Shown here in pieces: positions 1 to 5,239 of a stretch of DNA of 5,239 bases. Every line of letters begins with the position of its first letter. The stretch's first letter is position 1. The stretch covers positions 1-5,239 of the forward strand of contig JAGVSV010000312.1 of assembly GCA_019137115.1 (NCBI GenBank). Direction: 5' to 3'. A program made the position numbers and the translations under genes. The notes beneath the pieces are model-generated. The model saw only the letters and a program-made list of their open reading frames with translations, did not search any database and was not told where the DNA came from. The DNA comes from Bacillota bacterium. GTDB lineage: Bacteria > Bacillota > Clostridia > Christensenellales > Aristaeellaceae.

Positions 1-442
1 CCGGCGGGCCGCACAGCGCAAAGCCCACCTGGTGCAGCACCATGATGTGCGCCGCCAGGTCGGGGTCGCGCCGTACAGGCTGCGCCGCATACGCTACGGG
101 GTCGGTCCGCGCGGCATCGCGGTAAGCGGGGGAATAGTGCATCAGGAACGGCACCGGGTGATCAACCACGGCGCAGTCCCGGCGAAGCAGCAGGCTGGCT
201 TCCAGCCCCTTGGGCGGGCCGTGGGCGTCAATCACCGCCAGCCGCCTCAACAAGTCCGCTGTGGACGCGACCGGCGGCGGCGCGTCGGCCACCACCAGGA
301 AATCCACATCGCTGACCTCCCAGCGGAAACAGCCAAACCCCAGCGATCCGTGCACATACACGCCGGTCAGGTCTGCCCCCAGCGATGCCTGGCAGGCGTC
401 CCCGAGCTCCTGAAGCAAGGCGCGCACGCGATCCTCCGGCAT
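1..442 (-). CDS. AadA-like nucleotidyltransferase (partial, 3' end outside the window)
   Basis: This gene encodes an enzyme expected to transfer a nucleoside monophosphate to a small molecule; the family includes the ANT(3'')/AadA streptomycin-spectinomycin adenylyltransferases. The first 147 codons are visible and open, with no stop before the edge. The nucleotidyltransferase signature is clear: G32-S33 followed by D45-x-D47 in VSDVDFLVV, the usual metal-binding pair. E81 in KGLEASLLL lies where AadA has its catalytic glutamate. The stretch RRDPDLAAHIMV near residue 121 resembles the conserved DPDLAAH segment before the C-terminal helical (DUF4111-type) domain. AadA proteins are about 260 residues, so roughly 110 are probably missing. 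The start at 442 is the first ATG after in-frame stops and has GAGGGAG (450-456) 7 nt upstream. The family is a confident call from motifs; the substrate is unknown, and many chromosomal relatives are not proven resistance genes. Confidence 0.85.
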   Translation of the reverse strand, partial: MPEDRVRALLQELGDACQASLGADLTGVYVHGSLGFGCFRWEVSDVDFLVVADAPPPVASTADLLRRLAVIDAHGPPKGLEASLLLRRDCAVVDHPVPFLMHYSPAYRDAARTDPVAYAAQPVRRDPDLAAHIMVLHQVGFALCGPP

Positions 443-449
443 GGATAAG

Positions 450-456
450 CTCCCTC
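450..456 (-). promoter_or_regulatory. Ribosome binding site of the nucleotidyltransferase gene
   Basis: GAGGGAG on the minus strand ends 7 nt before the ATG at 442. It supports that start over the ATG a few bases further upstream in another frame, which opens only a spurious short reading frame. Confidence 0.65.
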
Positions 457-473
457 ATCAAATGTCTGATGCC

Positions 474-501
474 ATCATACACCGCGCGGCGCGCACAGCA
501 A
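474..501 (-). promoter_or_regulatory. Candidate promoter of the nucleotidyltransferase gene
   Basis: On the minus strand TTGCTG (501-496) and TATGAT (479-474) are separated by 16 nt. They match the sigma-A consensus in 4 of 6 and 5 of 6 positions. The candidate lies directly behind the terminator of the upstream gene, and its -35 box overlaps that terminator's T-run, so the gene would be a separate transcription unit. It is placed by eye only. Confidence 0.4.
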
Positions 502-523
502 AACGCCGGGGCAATGCCCCGGC
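500..523 (-). terminator. Rho-independent terminator after the CsbD-like gene
   Basis: A perfect 8-bp GC-only stem (516-523 with 505-512) closes a 3-nt loop (513-515). On the minus strand it is followed by G and then TTTT (503-500). The T-run is present only in the minus-strand direction, and the hairpin begins 20 nt after the TAG at 544. It should end transcription of the CsbD-like gene and of any read-through from the pyr operon. The T-run is short, so termination may be incomplete. Confidence 0.75.
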
Positions 524-543
524 AGTCAATCTACATCCGTATA

Positions 544-806
544 CTACTTTTTGGCTTTCTTCTGCGCCTGTTCCTTGGCGTCCCGCACCTCGTCGGTGGC
601 TTCGGCGATGGCTTCGCGCACCTTGCCCTCGGTTTTCTGGGCTTTGCCCTTGGCTTTCAGGCTGGCGTTGTCCGTCGCTTTGCCGTCGCTTTGCCCACGG
701 CTTCCTTGACCGCGCCGGTGGCTTTCTGCGCCTTTGCTTTGGTCTTTTCCGCCAGGGTGCCGGCCTCTTCCTTGAGGTTCTGGGCGACCGATTTCTTGTC
801 TGGCAT
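544..806 (-). pseudogene. CsbD-like lysine/alanine-rich small protein gene, frameshifted by an 11-bp duplication
   Basis: Starting at ATG 806, which has AGGAG 6 nt upstream, the frame reads 49 residues beginning MPDKKSVAQN and stops at TGA 659-657. The remaining C-terminal half is intact in another frame down to TAG at 544. The break coincides with a perfect 11-bp tandem duplication (672-695). Removing one copy restores an 83-residue protein with 19 lysines and no aromatic, cysteine or histidine residue. That protein holds two related segments, KAQKATGAVKEAVGKAT (25-41) and KAQKTEGKVREAIAEAT (51-67), one on each side of the break, identical at 10 of 17 positions. Such GK-rich helical repeats resemble CsbD-type stress proteins, though a histone H1-like basic protein is an alternative. 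A frame running from 864 into the C-terminal half is open but has a junk N-terminus. The gene may be a true pseudogene, phase-variable, or affected by a sequencing error. Confidence 0.8.
672..695. repeat. 11-bp perfect tandem duplication (about 2.2 copies)
   Basis: CGTCGCTTTGC is repeated back to back at 673-683 and 684-694, and the period extends one base on either side to 672-695. Eleven is not a multiple of three, so the extra copy breaks the reading frame of the CsbD-like gene. Either single copy gives an open frame through the whole gene. Confidence 0.95.
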
Positions 807-812
807 ACTGCG

Positions 813-817
813 CTCCT
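813..817 (-). promoter_or_regulatory. Ribosome binding site of the CsbD-like gene
   Basis: AGGAG on the minus strand lies 6 nt before the ATG at 806. It fixes the start of the gene at 806 and argues against the ATG at 864, which opens the other frame. Confidence 0.75.
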
Positions 818-862
818 TTCAATGGGTGGCATTTCGGGATGGCATTCCGTGCCAATACCATC

Positions 863-892
863 AATATACCGTCGCGCAGACAGTTGAAACAA
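863..892 (-). promoter_or_regulatory. Candidate promoter of the CsbD-like gene, with a sigma-B-like alternative reading
   Basis: On the minus strand TTGTTT (892-887) and TATATT (868-863), separated by 18 nt, could serve as sigma-A boxes. The same bases can be read as GTTTCA (890-885), 13 nt, CGGTAT (871-866). This differs at one position in each box from the Bacillus subtilis sigma-B consensus GTTTAA / GGGTAT. B. subtilis csbD is a known sigma-B gene, which makes the second reading attractive, but nothing here shows that this organism has a sigma-B-type factor. The leader to ATG 806 would be about 50 nt. Confidence 0.35.
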
Positions 893-912
893 GTTGGACG
901 AAAATTGTTTCA
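885..912. repeat. 8-bp inverted repeat in the pyrI to CsbD-like gene spacer
   Basis: TGAAACAA (885-892) and TTGTTTCA (905-912) are perfect inverted copies separated by 12 nt, with half-site centres about 20 bp apart, or two helical turns. One half-site covers the candidate -35 region of the CsbD-like gene, so a regulator binding site is possible. The stem is AT-rich and no T-run follows it, so it is unlikely to be a terminator. Confidence 0.5.
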
Positions 913-950
913 GCGCCCCGCCGCCAGAAAAACCCGGCCGTCCAGCCCGC

Positions 951-1370
951 CTATATCCCCGCCTTGCTCTCGCAGTACACGCAGCGGTATTCGTCCCTGG
1001 CCCGGTCGATCAATTTGAACACATGCGGCAATTCCTGCTCGATGCTGGTGATGCAGCGCGGGTTTTTGCAGCGGATGATGTTGGTGATCAGCTCGGGCAG
1101 TTCGGGGTGATATTTCTTGACACGCACGCCGTCCCGTATGATGTTGATCGTAATCTCCGGGTCGATGTAGCCCAGCGCGTTTAAGTCAATCTTGAGCTCG
1201 GAATCGATCTTGATGATGTCCTTGCGGCCCATCTTGGTGCTGGCGGCGTTCTTGATGATCGCCACCGGGCAGTCCAGCAGCCCCAGTTCCAGGAAGTCAT
1301 AGATCTGCATCGCCTGACCGGCTTTGATGTGGTCAATGACGATGCCGTTCTGGATGGAATCGATGTTCAT
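951..1370 (-). CDS. pyrI: Aspartate carbamoyltransferase regulatory subunit PyrI
   Basis: PyrI is the regulatory chain of class B aspartate transcarbamoylase. It binds nucleotides (ATP, CTP, UTP) and joins the catalytic PyrB trimers into the allosteric holoenzyme. The protein has 139 residues, slightly shorter than the 153 of E. coli. The N-terminal allosteric domain keeps D13-H14 and GRKDIIKI (48-55), matching the E. coli nucleotide-contact lysines 56 and 60, and K86 aligns with E. coli K94. The C-terminal zinc domain has all four ligands, C101-x4-C106 and C130-x2-C133, which hold the contact with PyrB. The start overlaps the pyrB stop by 4 nt (ATGA), and GGAGG (1378-1382) lies 7 nt upstream. 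Co-translation with PyrB is expected. It is the last gene of the pyr operon seen here, with no convincing terminator directly after it. Confidence 0.97.
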   Translation of the reverse strand: MNIDSIQNGIVIDHIKAGQAMQIYDFLELGLLDCPVAIIKNAASTKMGRKDIIKIDSELKIDLNALGYIDPEITINIIRDGVRVKKYHPELPELITNIIRCKNPRCITSIEQELPHVFKLIDRARDEYRCVYCESKAGI

Positions 1371-2281
1371 GCGTGCACCTCCAGCAGTTTCAGGATCAGC
1401 GCCATGCGCACAAACTTGCCGTACAGCGCTTGTTTGAAGTACTTGGCGCGTGGGTCCTCATCGATGGCGACGGCGATTTCGTTGACCCTGGGCAGCGGGT
1501 GCAGGATGATCAGGTCGGGCCGTGCGGATTCCAGCTTTTCCGGGGTCAGGATGTAGCTGTCCTTGAGGCGCACGTAGTCGTCCTCGTTGAAGAACCGCTC
1601 GCGCTGCACACGCGTCATGTACAGCACGTCCAGCTCGGGCATCACGCTGGCCAGGTCGGTCGTTTGCGTATACGGCACGTTGCCGCTTTTCAGCGGGATT
1701 TTGACGTAGCTGGGCACCTTTAACTCCTCCGGCGAGATCAGCACAAACTGTACGCCGGGGTAGCGGCACATCGCCGTGATCAACGAGTGCACCGTGCGCC
1801 CGAACTTCAAGTCGCCGCACAGCCCCACCGTCATGTGATCCAGCCGCCCTTTTTCTGCCTGGATCGTCAGCAGGTCGGTCAATGTTTGCGTGGGGTGGTT
1901 GTGCCCGCCGTCGCCCGCGTTGATGACCGGCACCGTGGCGTGCAGCGCGGCCACGGTGGGCGCGCCCTCCTTGGGGTGGCGCATGGCGATAATGTCCGCA
2001 TAGCAGCACACCGTGCGGATCGTGTCCGCCACGCTTTCACCCTTGGCGGCGGAGCTGGACGCCGCCTCCGAAAAGCCCAGCACCTGCCCGCCCAGTTCAT
2101 ACATGGCGGCTTCAAAGCTCAAGCGCGTGCGGGTGGACGGCTCGTAAAACAGCGTGGCTAGCTTCTTGTGGCGGCACAGCTCCCGGTATTTGTCCGGGTG
2201 GGCGATGATGTCGTTGGCGGTCAGGATCAGCTCGTCAATCTCCGCGATGCTCAGGTCCGTGATGCTGGTGATGTGCCTCAT
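1367..2281 (-). CDS. pyrB: Aspartate carbamoyltransferase catalytic subunit PyrB
   Basis: This cytoplasmic enzyme condenses carbamoyl phosphate with L-aspartate to give N-carbamoyl-aspartate, the committed step of pyrimidine synthesis. The protein has 304 residues, normal for the family. The N-terminal carbamoyl-phosphate domain holds FYEPSTRTRLSFE (45-57) and the SSAAKGES loop (76-83), whose K80 corresponds to the active-site lysine 84 contributed by a neighbouring subunit in E. coli. HNHPTQTLTDLL follows near residue 127. The C-terminal aspartate domain has TRVQRERF and HPLPRVNEI. These motifs separate it from ornithine carbamoyltransferase. The start at 2281 has AAGGAG (2287-2292) 5 nt upstream, and this site overlaps the pyrE stop codon. 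The gene downstream is pyrI, so the enzyme is probably the allosteric dodecamer rather than the bare trimer of Bacillus. Confidence 0.98.
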   Translation of the reverse strand: MRHITSITDLSIAEIDELILTANDIIAHPDKYRELCRHKKLATLFYEPSTRTRLSFEAAMYELGGQVLGFSEAASSSAAKGESVADTIRTVCCYADIIAMRHPKEGAPTVAALHATVPVINAGDGGHNHPTQTLTDLLTIQAEKGRLDHMTVGLCGDLKFGRTVHSLITAMCRYPGVQFVLISPEELKVPSYVKIPLKSGNVPYTQTTDLASVMPELDVLYMTRVQRERFFNEDDYVRLKDSYILTPEKLESARPDLIILHPLPRVNEIAVAIDEDPRAKYFKQALYGKFVRMALILKLLEVHA

Positions 2282-2290
2282 AGCGTCTCC

Positions 2291-2941
2291 TTATGTTGAT
2301 GGGATGATCCAGGATTCATCCGCCGGGTTGTCGCGGAAGCGCGTCAGGCGTTCCACGTCCGCAGGCTTGATATCGCCCCCTTCGGCCGCCACGCGCACCA
2401 CGGTGTCAAAGTCCGTCAGGCTGATGTTGGTCACATGGGCTTCGGCAAGCCGCGCGATGCCCTTTTCCATGCCGTAGGTAAAGATGCTCACGATGCCCAG
2501 CACGTTGGCGCCCGCCTCGCGCAACGCGTCCACCACCTCGATCACGCTGCCGCCGGTGGAGATCAGGTCTTCAATGACCACGGCGTTCCACCCCTTATCC
2601 AGGCGTCCCTCGATGCGGTTGTGCCGCCCGTGGTCCTTGCTGCCCGAGCGCACATAGCCCATCGGCAGCCGCAGCAGGTGCGCCGCGATTGCCGCGTGCG
2701 GGATGCCCGCGGTGCTGGTGCCCATCAGGCAGTCGGCCTGCGGGTAGTGCGCCGTCACGGTGTCCGCGATGGCCTGCTCAATGGTTGTGCGCAGATCGGG
2801 CGCCGACAGCGTCAGCCGGTTGTCGCAGTAGATCGGGCTTTTGATGCCGCTGGCCCAGGTGAACGGCTCATCCGGCCGCAAAAACACCGCGCCGATGTCC
2901 AGCAAGCCCCGTGCAATCTGTTCAGATACCGACAAACGCAT
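2291..2941 (-). CDS. pyrE: Orotate phosphoribosyltransferase PyrE
   Basis: PyrE joins orotate to PRPP to form orotidine 5'-monophosphate (OMP) and pyrophosphate. The protein has 216 residues, the same length as I recall for B. subtilis PyrE, and the sequence is strikingly similar. Visible motifs are FTWASGIKSPIYCDNR (27-42) for orotate binding, GTSTAGIPHA (74-83), the flexible catalytic loop SGSKDHGRHNRIEG (99-112) with K102 and H104, and the PRPP-binding motif VVIEDLISTGGS (121-132) with its acidic pair E124-D125. The ATG at 2941 lies inside the end of pyrF, a 20-bp overlap, and AGGAGG (2949-2954) sits 7 nt before it within pyrF coding sequence. Translation is therefore probably coupled to PyrF, the next enzyme in the pathway. 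Its stop lies 9 bp before pyrB. Confidence 0.98.
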   Translation of the reverse strand: MRLSVSEQIARGLLDIGAVFLRPDEPFTWASGIKSPIYCDNRLTLSAPDLRTTIEQAIADTVTAHYPQADCLMGTSTAGIPHAAIAAHLLRLPMGYVRSGSKDHGRHNRIEGRLDKGWNAVVIEDLISTGGSVIEVVDALREAGANVLGIVSIFTYGMEKGIARLAEAHVTNISLTDFDTVVRVAAEGGDIKPADVERLTRFRDNPADESWIIPST

Positions 2942-3623
2942 CCCTGCACCTCCTGTATGCTTCCAGCGGGTTGTTAGCTTTCGTGATCGGGCGGCCCACC
3001 ACGATGTAGTCCGATCCCAGCCGCGCCGCCATGTCCGGGGTGGTCACGCGCTGCTGGTCGCCCACGGCGTCCTCGGCAAAGCGCACCCCCGGCGTGACGG
3101 TCAAGAACGCGTCGCCCAGCAAATCGTGCACCGGCCTGGCTTCATGCGGGGAGCACACCACGCCGTCCAGCCCTGCAGCTTTGGCGTTGCTGGCGTAGTG
3201 CAGCACTGCGTCCTGCACCGGCCGCGCGATCAGCAGCTCATGGGTCAGCGCATCCTGGTTGAGCGACGTCAGCATCGTCACCGCGATCAGTAGCGGCGGC
3301 TCGCCCGGCGTATCCCGCAGCGCGTCAGCCGCAGCGCGCATCATGGTGATGCCCCCGCCCGCGTGCAGGTTGATCATGCTCGCGCCCAACCGGCTCACCG
3401 AGCGCGCCGCGCCGGCCGCGGTGTTGGGGATGTCGTGGATTTTGAGGTCGAGGAATACCTGGTGCCCGCGGTCAACGATCCGGCGCACCATGTCCGGCCC
3501 CTCGGCGTAGTACAGCTCCATGCCGATTTTGACGTACGGGCGCTCGTCGCCCAGCGTGTCCAGGAATGCAAGCGCGCGCTGCGCGTCCGGGAAGTCCAGC
3601 GCGATGATGACGTCCTTTGCCAT
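2922..3623 (-). CDS. pyrF: Orotidine 5'-phosphate decarboxylase PyrF (short form)
   Basis: PyrF decarboxylates OMP to UMP, the last step of the pathway. The 233-residue protein is a complete TIM barrel of the short bacterial type, close to the roughly 239 residues of B. subtilis and shorter than the approximately 300-residue form found in many other bacteria. Active-site residues are visible: D10 in IALD, K32 in VKIG, and the D59-x-K61-x-x-D64 triad in FLDLKIHDIPNT (57-68). The phosphate-gripping region TPGVRF and the end motif IVVGRPITKANNP are also intact. The ATG at 3623 shares one base with the pyrD stop (TGATG), with GGAGG (3633-3637) 9 nt upstream, and the 3' end overlaps pyrE by 20 bp. 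Confidence 0.98.
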   Translation of the reverse strand: MAKDVIIALDFPDAQRALAFLDTLGDERPYVKIGMELYYAEGPDMVRRIVDRGHQVFLDLKIHDIPNTAAGAARSVSRLGASMINLHAGGGITMMRAAADALRDTPGEPPLLIAVTMLTSLNQDALTHELLIARPVQDAVLHYASNAKAAGLDGVVCSPHEARPVHDLLGDAFLTVTPGVRFAEDAVGDQQRVTTPDMAARLGSDYIVVGRPITKANNPLEAYRRCRDAFVGI

Positions 3624-4534
3624 CAGTGGGCACCTCCGATGATGTCGGTCAGGTTGTTGATCCCGTATGTTTCCATCGCCTGCGGCAGATCGGCGATGAT
3701 CCCCGGGCAGGCGTACGGGTTGATCAGATTCTCGCTGCCCACCTGCACGGCGGTGGCCCCGGCCAGCATCATTTCCAGCACATCATGGGCCGTGCGGATG
3801 CCGCCGATGCCGACCAGCGGAACCTTCACTGCTTCGTACACCTGCCACACCATGCGCAGCGCAACCGGGAACACGCTGGGTCCGGACAGCCCGCCTGTCA
3901 CAAACGGCAGCACGGGCTTTCGCGTTTTGAGGTTCAGCCGCATGCCCAGCAGCGTGTTGATCAAGCTTAAGCCATCCGCGCCTTCGGCCTCACAGGCTTT
4001 TGCAACGTCCGCGATGTCCGTCACATTGGGCGACAGCTTGATGATCACCGGCTTTTTCGTCACCCGCCGCACCGCGCGCGTGACGTGCGCGGCGGCTTTC
4101 GGGTCGGTGCCAAACGCCATGCCGCCGCCGTGCACATTGGGGCAGGAGATGTTGATCTCCAGCCAGCCGATTTGGGGTTCCGGGGCCAGCAACTCCGTAA
4201 TCTGCACATACTCGTCCACAGAAAACCCGCTGATGTTGGCCATCACGGGCTTGTGGAACACCTTGGCAAGCTTGGGCAGTTCGTCGGCAATCAGACCGTG
4301 TACGCCGGGATTTTGCAGGCCCACCGCGTTGAGCATGCCGGCCGGGCATTCCGCGATGCGCGGCGGCGGGTTGCCGTCCCGGGGCAATAATGTGGTGCCC
4401 TTCATCGAAAAGCTGCCCAGCAGGTTCAGGTCATAGAGTTTGGCAAACTCCTGCCCGAAGCCGAACGTGCCCGACGCCGCCATCACGGGGTTGTCAAGCG
4501 GTATGCCGCATAGCGTCACCCGTGTGTTCACCAC
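3623..4534 (-). CDS. pyrD: Dihydroorotate dehydrogenase catalytic subunit, type 1B
   Basis: This FMN protein oxidises dihydroorotate to orotate. In the type 1B enzyme, electrons pass through the PyrK partner to NAD. The protein has 303 residues. ASGTFGFG (20-27), K45 in SMKGTT, the substrate-binding NAVGLQNPG (69-77), and NISCPNV (128-134) with the catalytic base C131 are present. C131 marks class 1, since class 2 enzymes use serine. Further motifs are K166 in IIKLSPN, INTLLGMRL (192-200), and the FMN phosphate-binding GGLSGP (214-219) and GIGGI (242-246). The immediate neighbour pyrK confirms subtype 1B. The start is a GTG: 4534 (7-bp overlap with pyrK) and 4531 (4-bp GTGA overlap, 302 residues) are both possible, and the purine-rich GGGGTG (4540-4545) lies 5 or 8 nt away. 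The choice between them is open. Confidence 0.97.
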   Translation of the reverse strand: MVNTRVTLCGIPLDNPVMAASGTFGFGQEFAKLYDLNLLGSFSMKGTTLLPRDGNPPPRIAECPAGMLNAVGLQNPGVHGLIADELPKLAKVFHKPVMANISGFSVDEYVQITELLAPEPQIGWLEINISCPNVHGGGMAFGTDPKAAAHVTRAVRRVTKKPVIIKLSPNVTDIADVAKACEAEGADGLSLINTLLGMRLNLKTRKPVLPFVTGGLSGPSVFPVALRMVWQVYEAVKVPLVGIGGIRTAHDVLEMMLAGATAVQVGSENLINPYACPGIIADLPQAMETYGINNLTDIIGGAH

Positions 4535-5239
4535 GACAGCACCCCGCTTTCAAACACCGGGCCGTCCACGCACACGCGCCTGGGGCCATCTTTGGTGAAC
4601 ACCGTGCAACCCATGCACGCGCCAAAGCCACAGCCCATGCGCTCCTCGAGGCTCACATCGCCGGGGCTGCACGCCGCTTCACACACCGCCCTGAGCATCG
4701 CGACCGGCCCGCAGGCATAAAAAAAGCTGCACCGGTCCATGCTGCACGCGTCCAGCACCACGCCCTGCACGCCGTGGGTGCCGTCCATGGTGGTGATGTC
4801 CACCTGCGCGCCCAGCGCCGTGAACAGCGCCGTGAATTCATCGGCCAGAAAGACCTCCCGCGCGCTGCCGAAGCCCAGCGCCACGTGCACGGACTTGCCC
4901 CGCGCAATCAATTCCTTGCACAGCCGGTACAGCGGCGGCACGCCGACGCCCCCGCCGATCAGCAGCGGGTTGTCCCCGCTTTTTGCCGCGTCAAACCCGT
5001 TGCCCAGGCCGGTGAGGGCGTCGGCCTGGGTGCCGGGCGCAAGCTCCGCCATCGCCAGTGTGCCCCCGCCCACCACCTTGTAGTAAACGATGGCGCTCGT
5101 GTCGTCCCAGTCCGCCACCGAAAACGGCCGCCGCAGGTAAAACCCCGGCACCGTCAGGTTCAGAAACTGGCCGGGCGTGGTGAAGCCATGCCGCCCTTCC
5201 AGCACCATGCGGTAGGTGTTGTGGGCAACCGGCGTGTTT
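4528..5239 (-). CDS. pyrK: Dihydroorotate dehydrogenase electron transfer subunit PyrK (partial, start outside the window)
   Basis: PyrK carries FAD and a [2Fe-2S] cluster, and passes electrons from PyrD's FMN to NAD. The visible 236 codons run open to the right edge, so the true start lies outside. The ATG at 5208 is internal, because the 10 codons before it (NTPVAHNTYR) continue the family's N-terminal strand. Counting from that Met, FTTPGQF (9-15) and RRPFSVAD (26-33) form the FAD domain. GGGVGVPP (85-92) and ACGP (165-168) form the NAD-binding region. The cluster ligands are C193, C198, C201 and C213 in the pattern CGFGAC-MGC and VCVDGPVF. All four cysteines are present, so the protein looks functional. 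It overlaps the downstream pyrD by 7 (or 4) bp, as expected for partners of one complex. Only about 20 or so residues should be missing. Confidence 0.96.
   Translation of the reverse strand, partial: NTPVAHNTYRMVLEGRHGFTTPGQFLNLTVPGFYLRRPFSVADWDDTSAIVYYKVVGGGTLAMAELAPGTQADALTGLGNGFDAAKSGDNPLLIGGGVGVPPLYRLCKELIARGKSVHVALGFGSAREVFLADEFTALFTALGAQVDITTMDGTHGVQGVVLDACSMDRCSFFYACGPVAMLRAVCEAACSPGDVSLEERMGCGFGACMGCTVFTKDGPRRVCVDGPVFESGVLSW

Noticed and set aside
228..482. Minus-strand frame of 84 residues starting at 482
   Set aside because: It is a shifted frame of the nucleotidyltransferase gene; the true frame starts at 442 and carries the conserved motifs.
544..864. Minus-strand frame of 106 residues starting at ATG 864
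   Set aside because: Only its C-terminal part is real CsbD-like sequence. The N-terminal part is the wrong frame of the same gene, and the ribosome binding site supports ATG 806 instead.
928..947. Possible terminator right after pyrI on the minus strand
   Set aside because: Five Ts are present (932-928), but the preceding hairpin has only a 4-bp stem including a G-U pair, with three bases between stem and T-run. This is too weak to call, and read-through into the CsbD-like gene remains possible.
385..1110. Plus-strand open frame of 241 codons spanning the nucleotidyltransferase start, the CsbD-like gene and the pyrI end
   Set aside because: It crosses three minus-strand features and a terminator hairpin, has no family resemblance, and its hydrophobic-looking stretch is the reverse complement of the Lys/Ala-rich repeat coding sequence.
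3363..4436. Long plus-strand open frame of 357 codons opposite pyrD and pyrF
   Set aside because: It lies antisense to two clearly identified enzymes, has no recognisable domain, and is rich in low-complexity Arg/Ala/Pro runs. This is typical of an antisense frame in high-GC coding DNA.
951..5239. PyrR-type attenuator or other riboswitch within the pyr operon
   Set aside because: The genes overlap or lie within 9 bp of each other, leaving no leader space. Any such element would be upstream of pyrK, outside the window.

Overview
The window is high-GC bacterial DNA with all recognisable genes on the minus strand. Most of it (about 951-5239) is the distal part of a de novo pyrimidine biosynthesis operon, transcribed in the order pyrK-pyrD-pyrF-pyrE-pyrB-pyrI. 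Below it lie a small lysine/alanine-rich CsbD-like gene broken by an 11-bp tandem duplication, and the 5' part of an AadA-like nucleotidyltransferase gene that runs off the left edge. A PyrK electron-transfer subunit beside a type 1B dihydroorotate dehydrogenase, with a short PyrF and a Bacillus-like PyrE, points to the Bacillota (Firmicutes). The high GC content and the presence of PyrI, which Bacillus lacks, suggest a high-GC clostridial lineage, but the genus cannot be named from this sequence.

Layout, in the direction of transcription (right to left). pyrK (5239-4528) lacks its start, which is outside the window. pyrD (4534-3623), pyrF (3623-2922), pyrE (2941-2291), pyrB (2281-1367) and pyrI (1370-951) follow, with overlaps of 7, 1, 20 and 4 bp and a single 9-bp gap. 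This implies one mRNA and coupled translation. Next is a 144-bp spacer (950-807) with a possible promoter and an 8-bp inverted repeat, then the frameshifted CsbD-like gene (806-544) and a strong hairpin terminator (523-500). A candidate promoter just behind the terminator is followed by the nucleotidyltransferase gene (442 to the left edge).

Function. PyrB/PyrI form aspartate transcarbamoylase, which makes carbamoyl-aspartate. PyrD/PyrK oxidise dihydroorotate to orotate with NAD as acceptor, PyrE makes OMP, and PyrF makes UMP. Carbamoyl-phosphate synthase and dihydroorotase (PyrC) are not in the window and may lie upstream. No PyrR-type attenuator is visible inside the operon; any such control would be at its unseen start.

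I found no new multi-gene system. The most notable points are the 11-bp duplication that splits the CsbD-like gene, the possible stress-type promoter and dyad upstream of it, and the adjacent AadA-like gene. No tRNA, rRNA, CRISPR array or insertion sequence was seen, and the plus strand appears to carry no genes.
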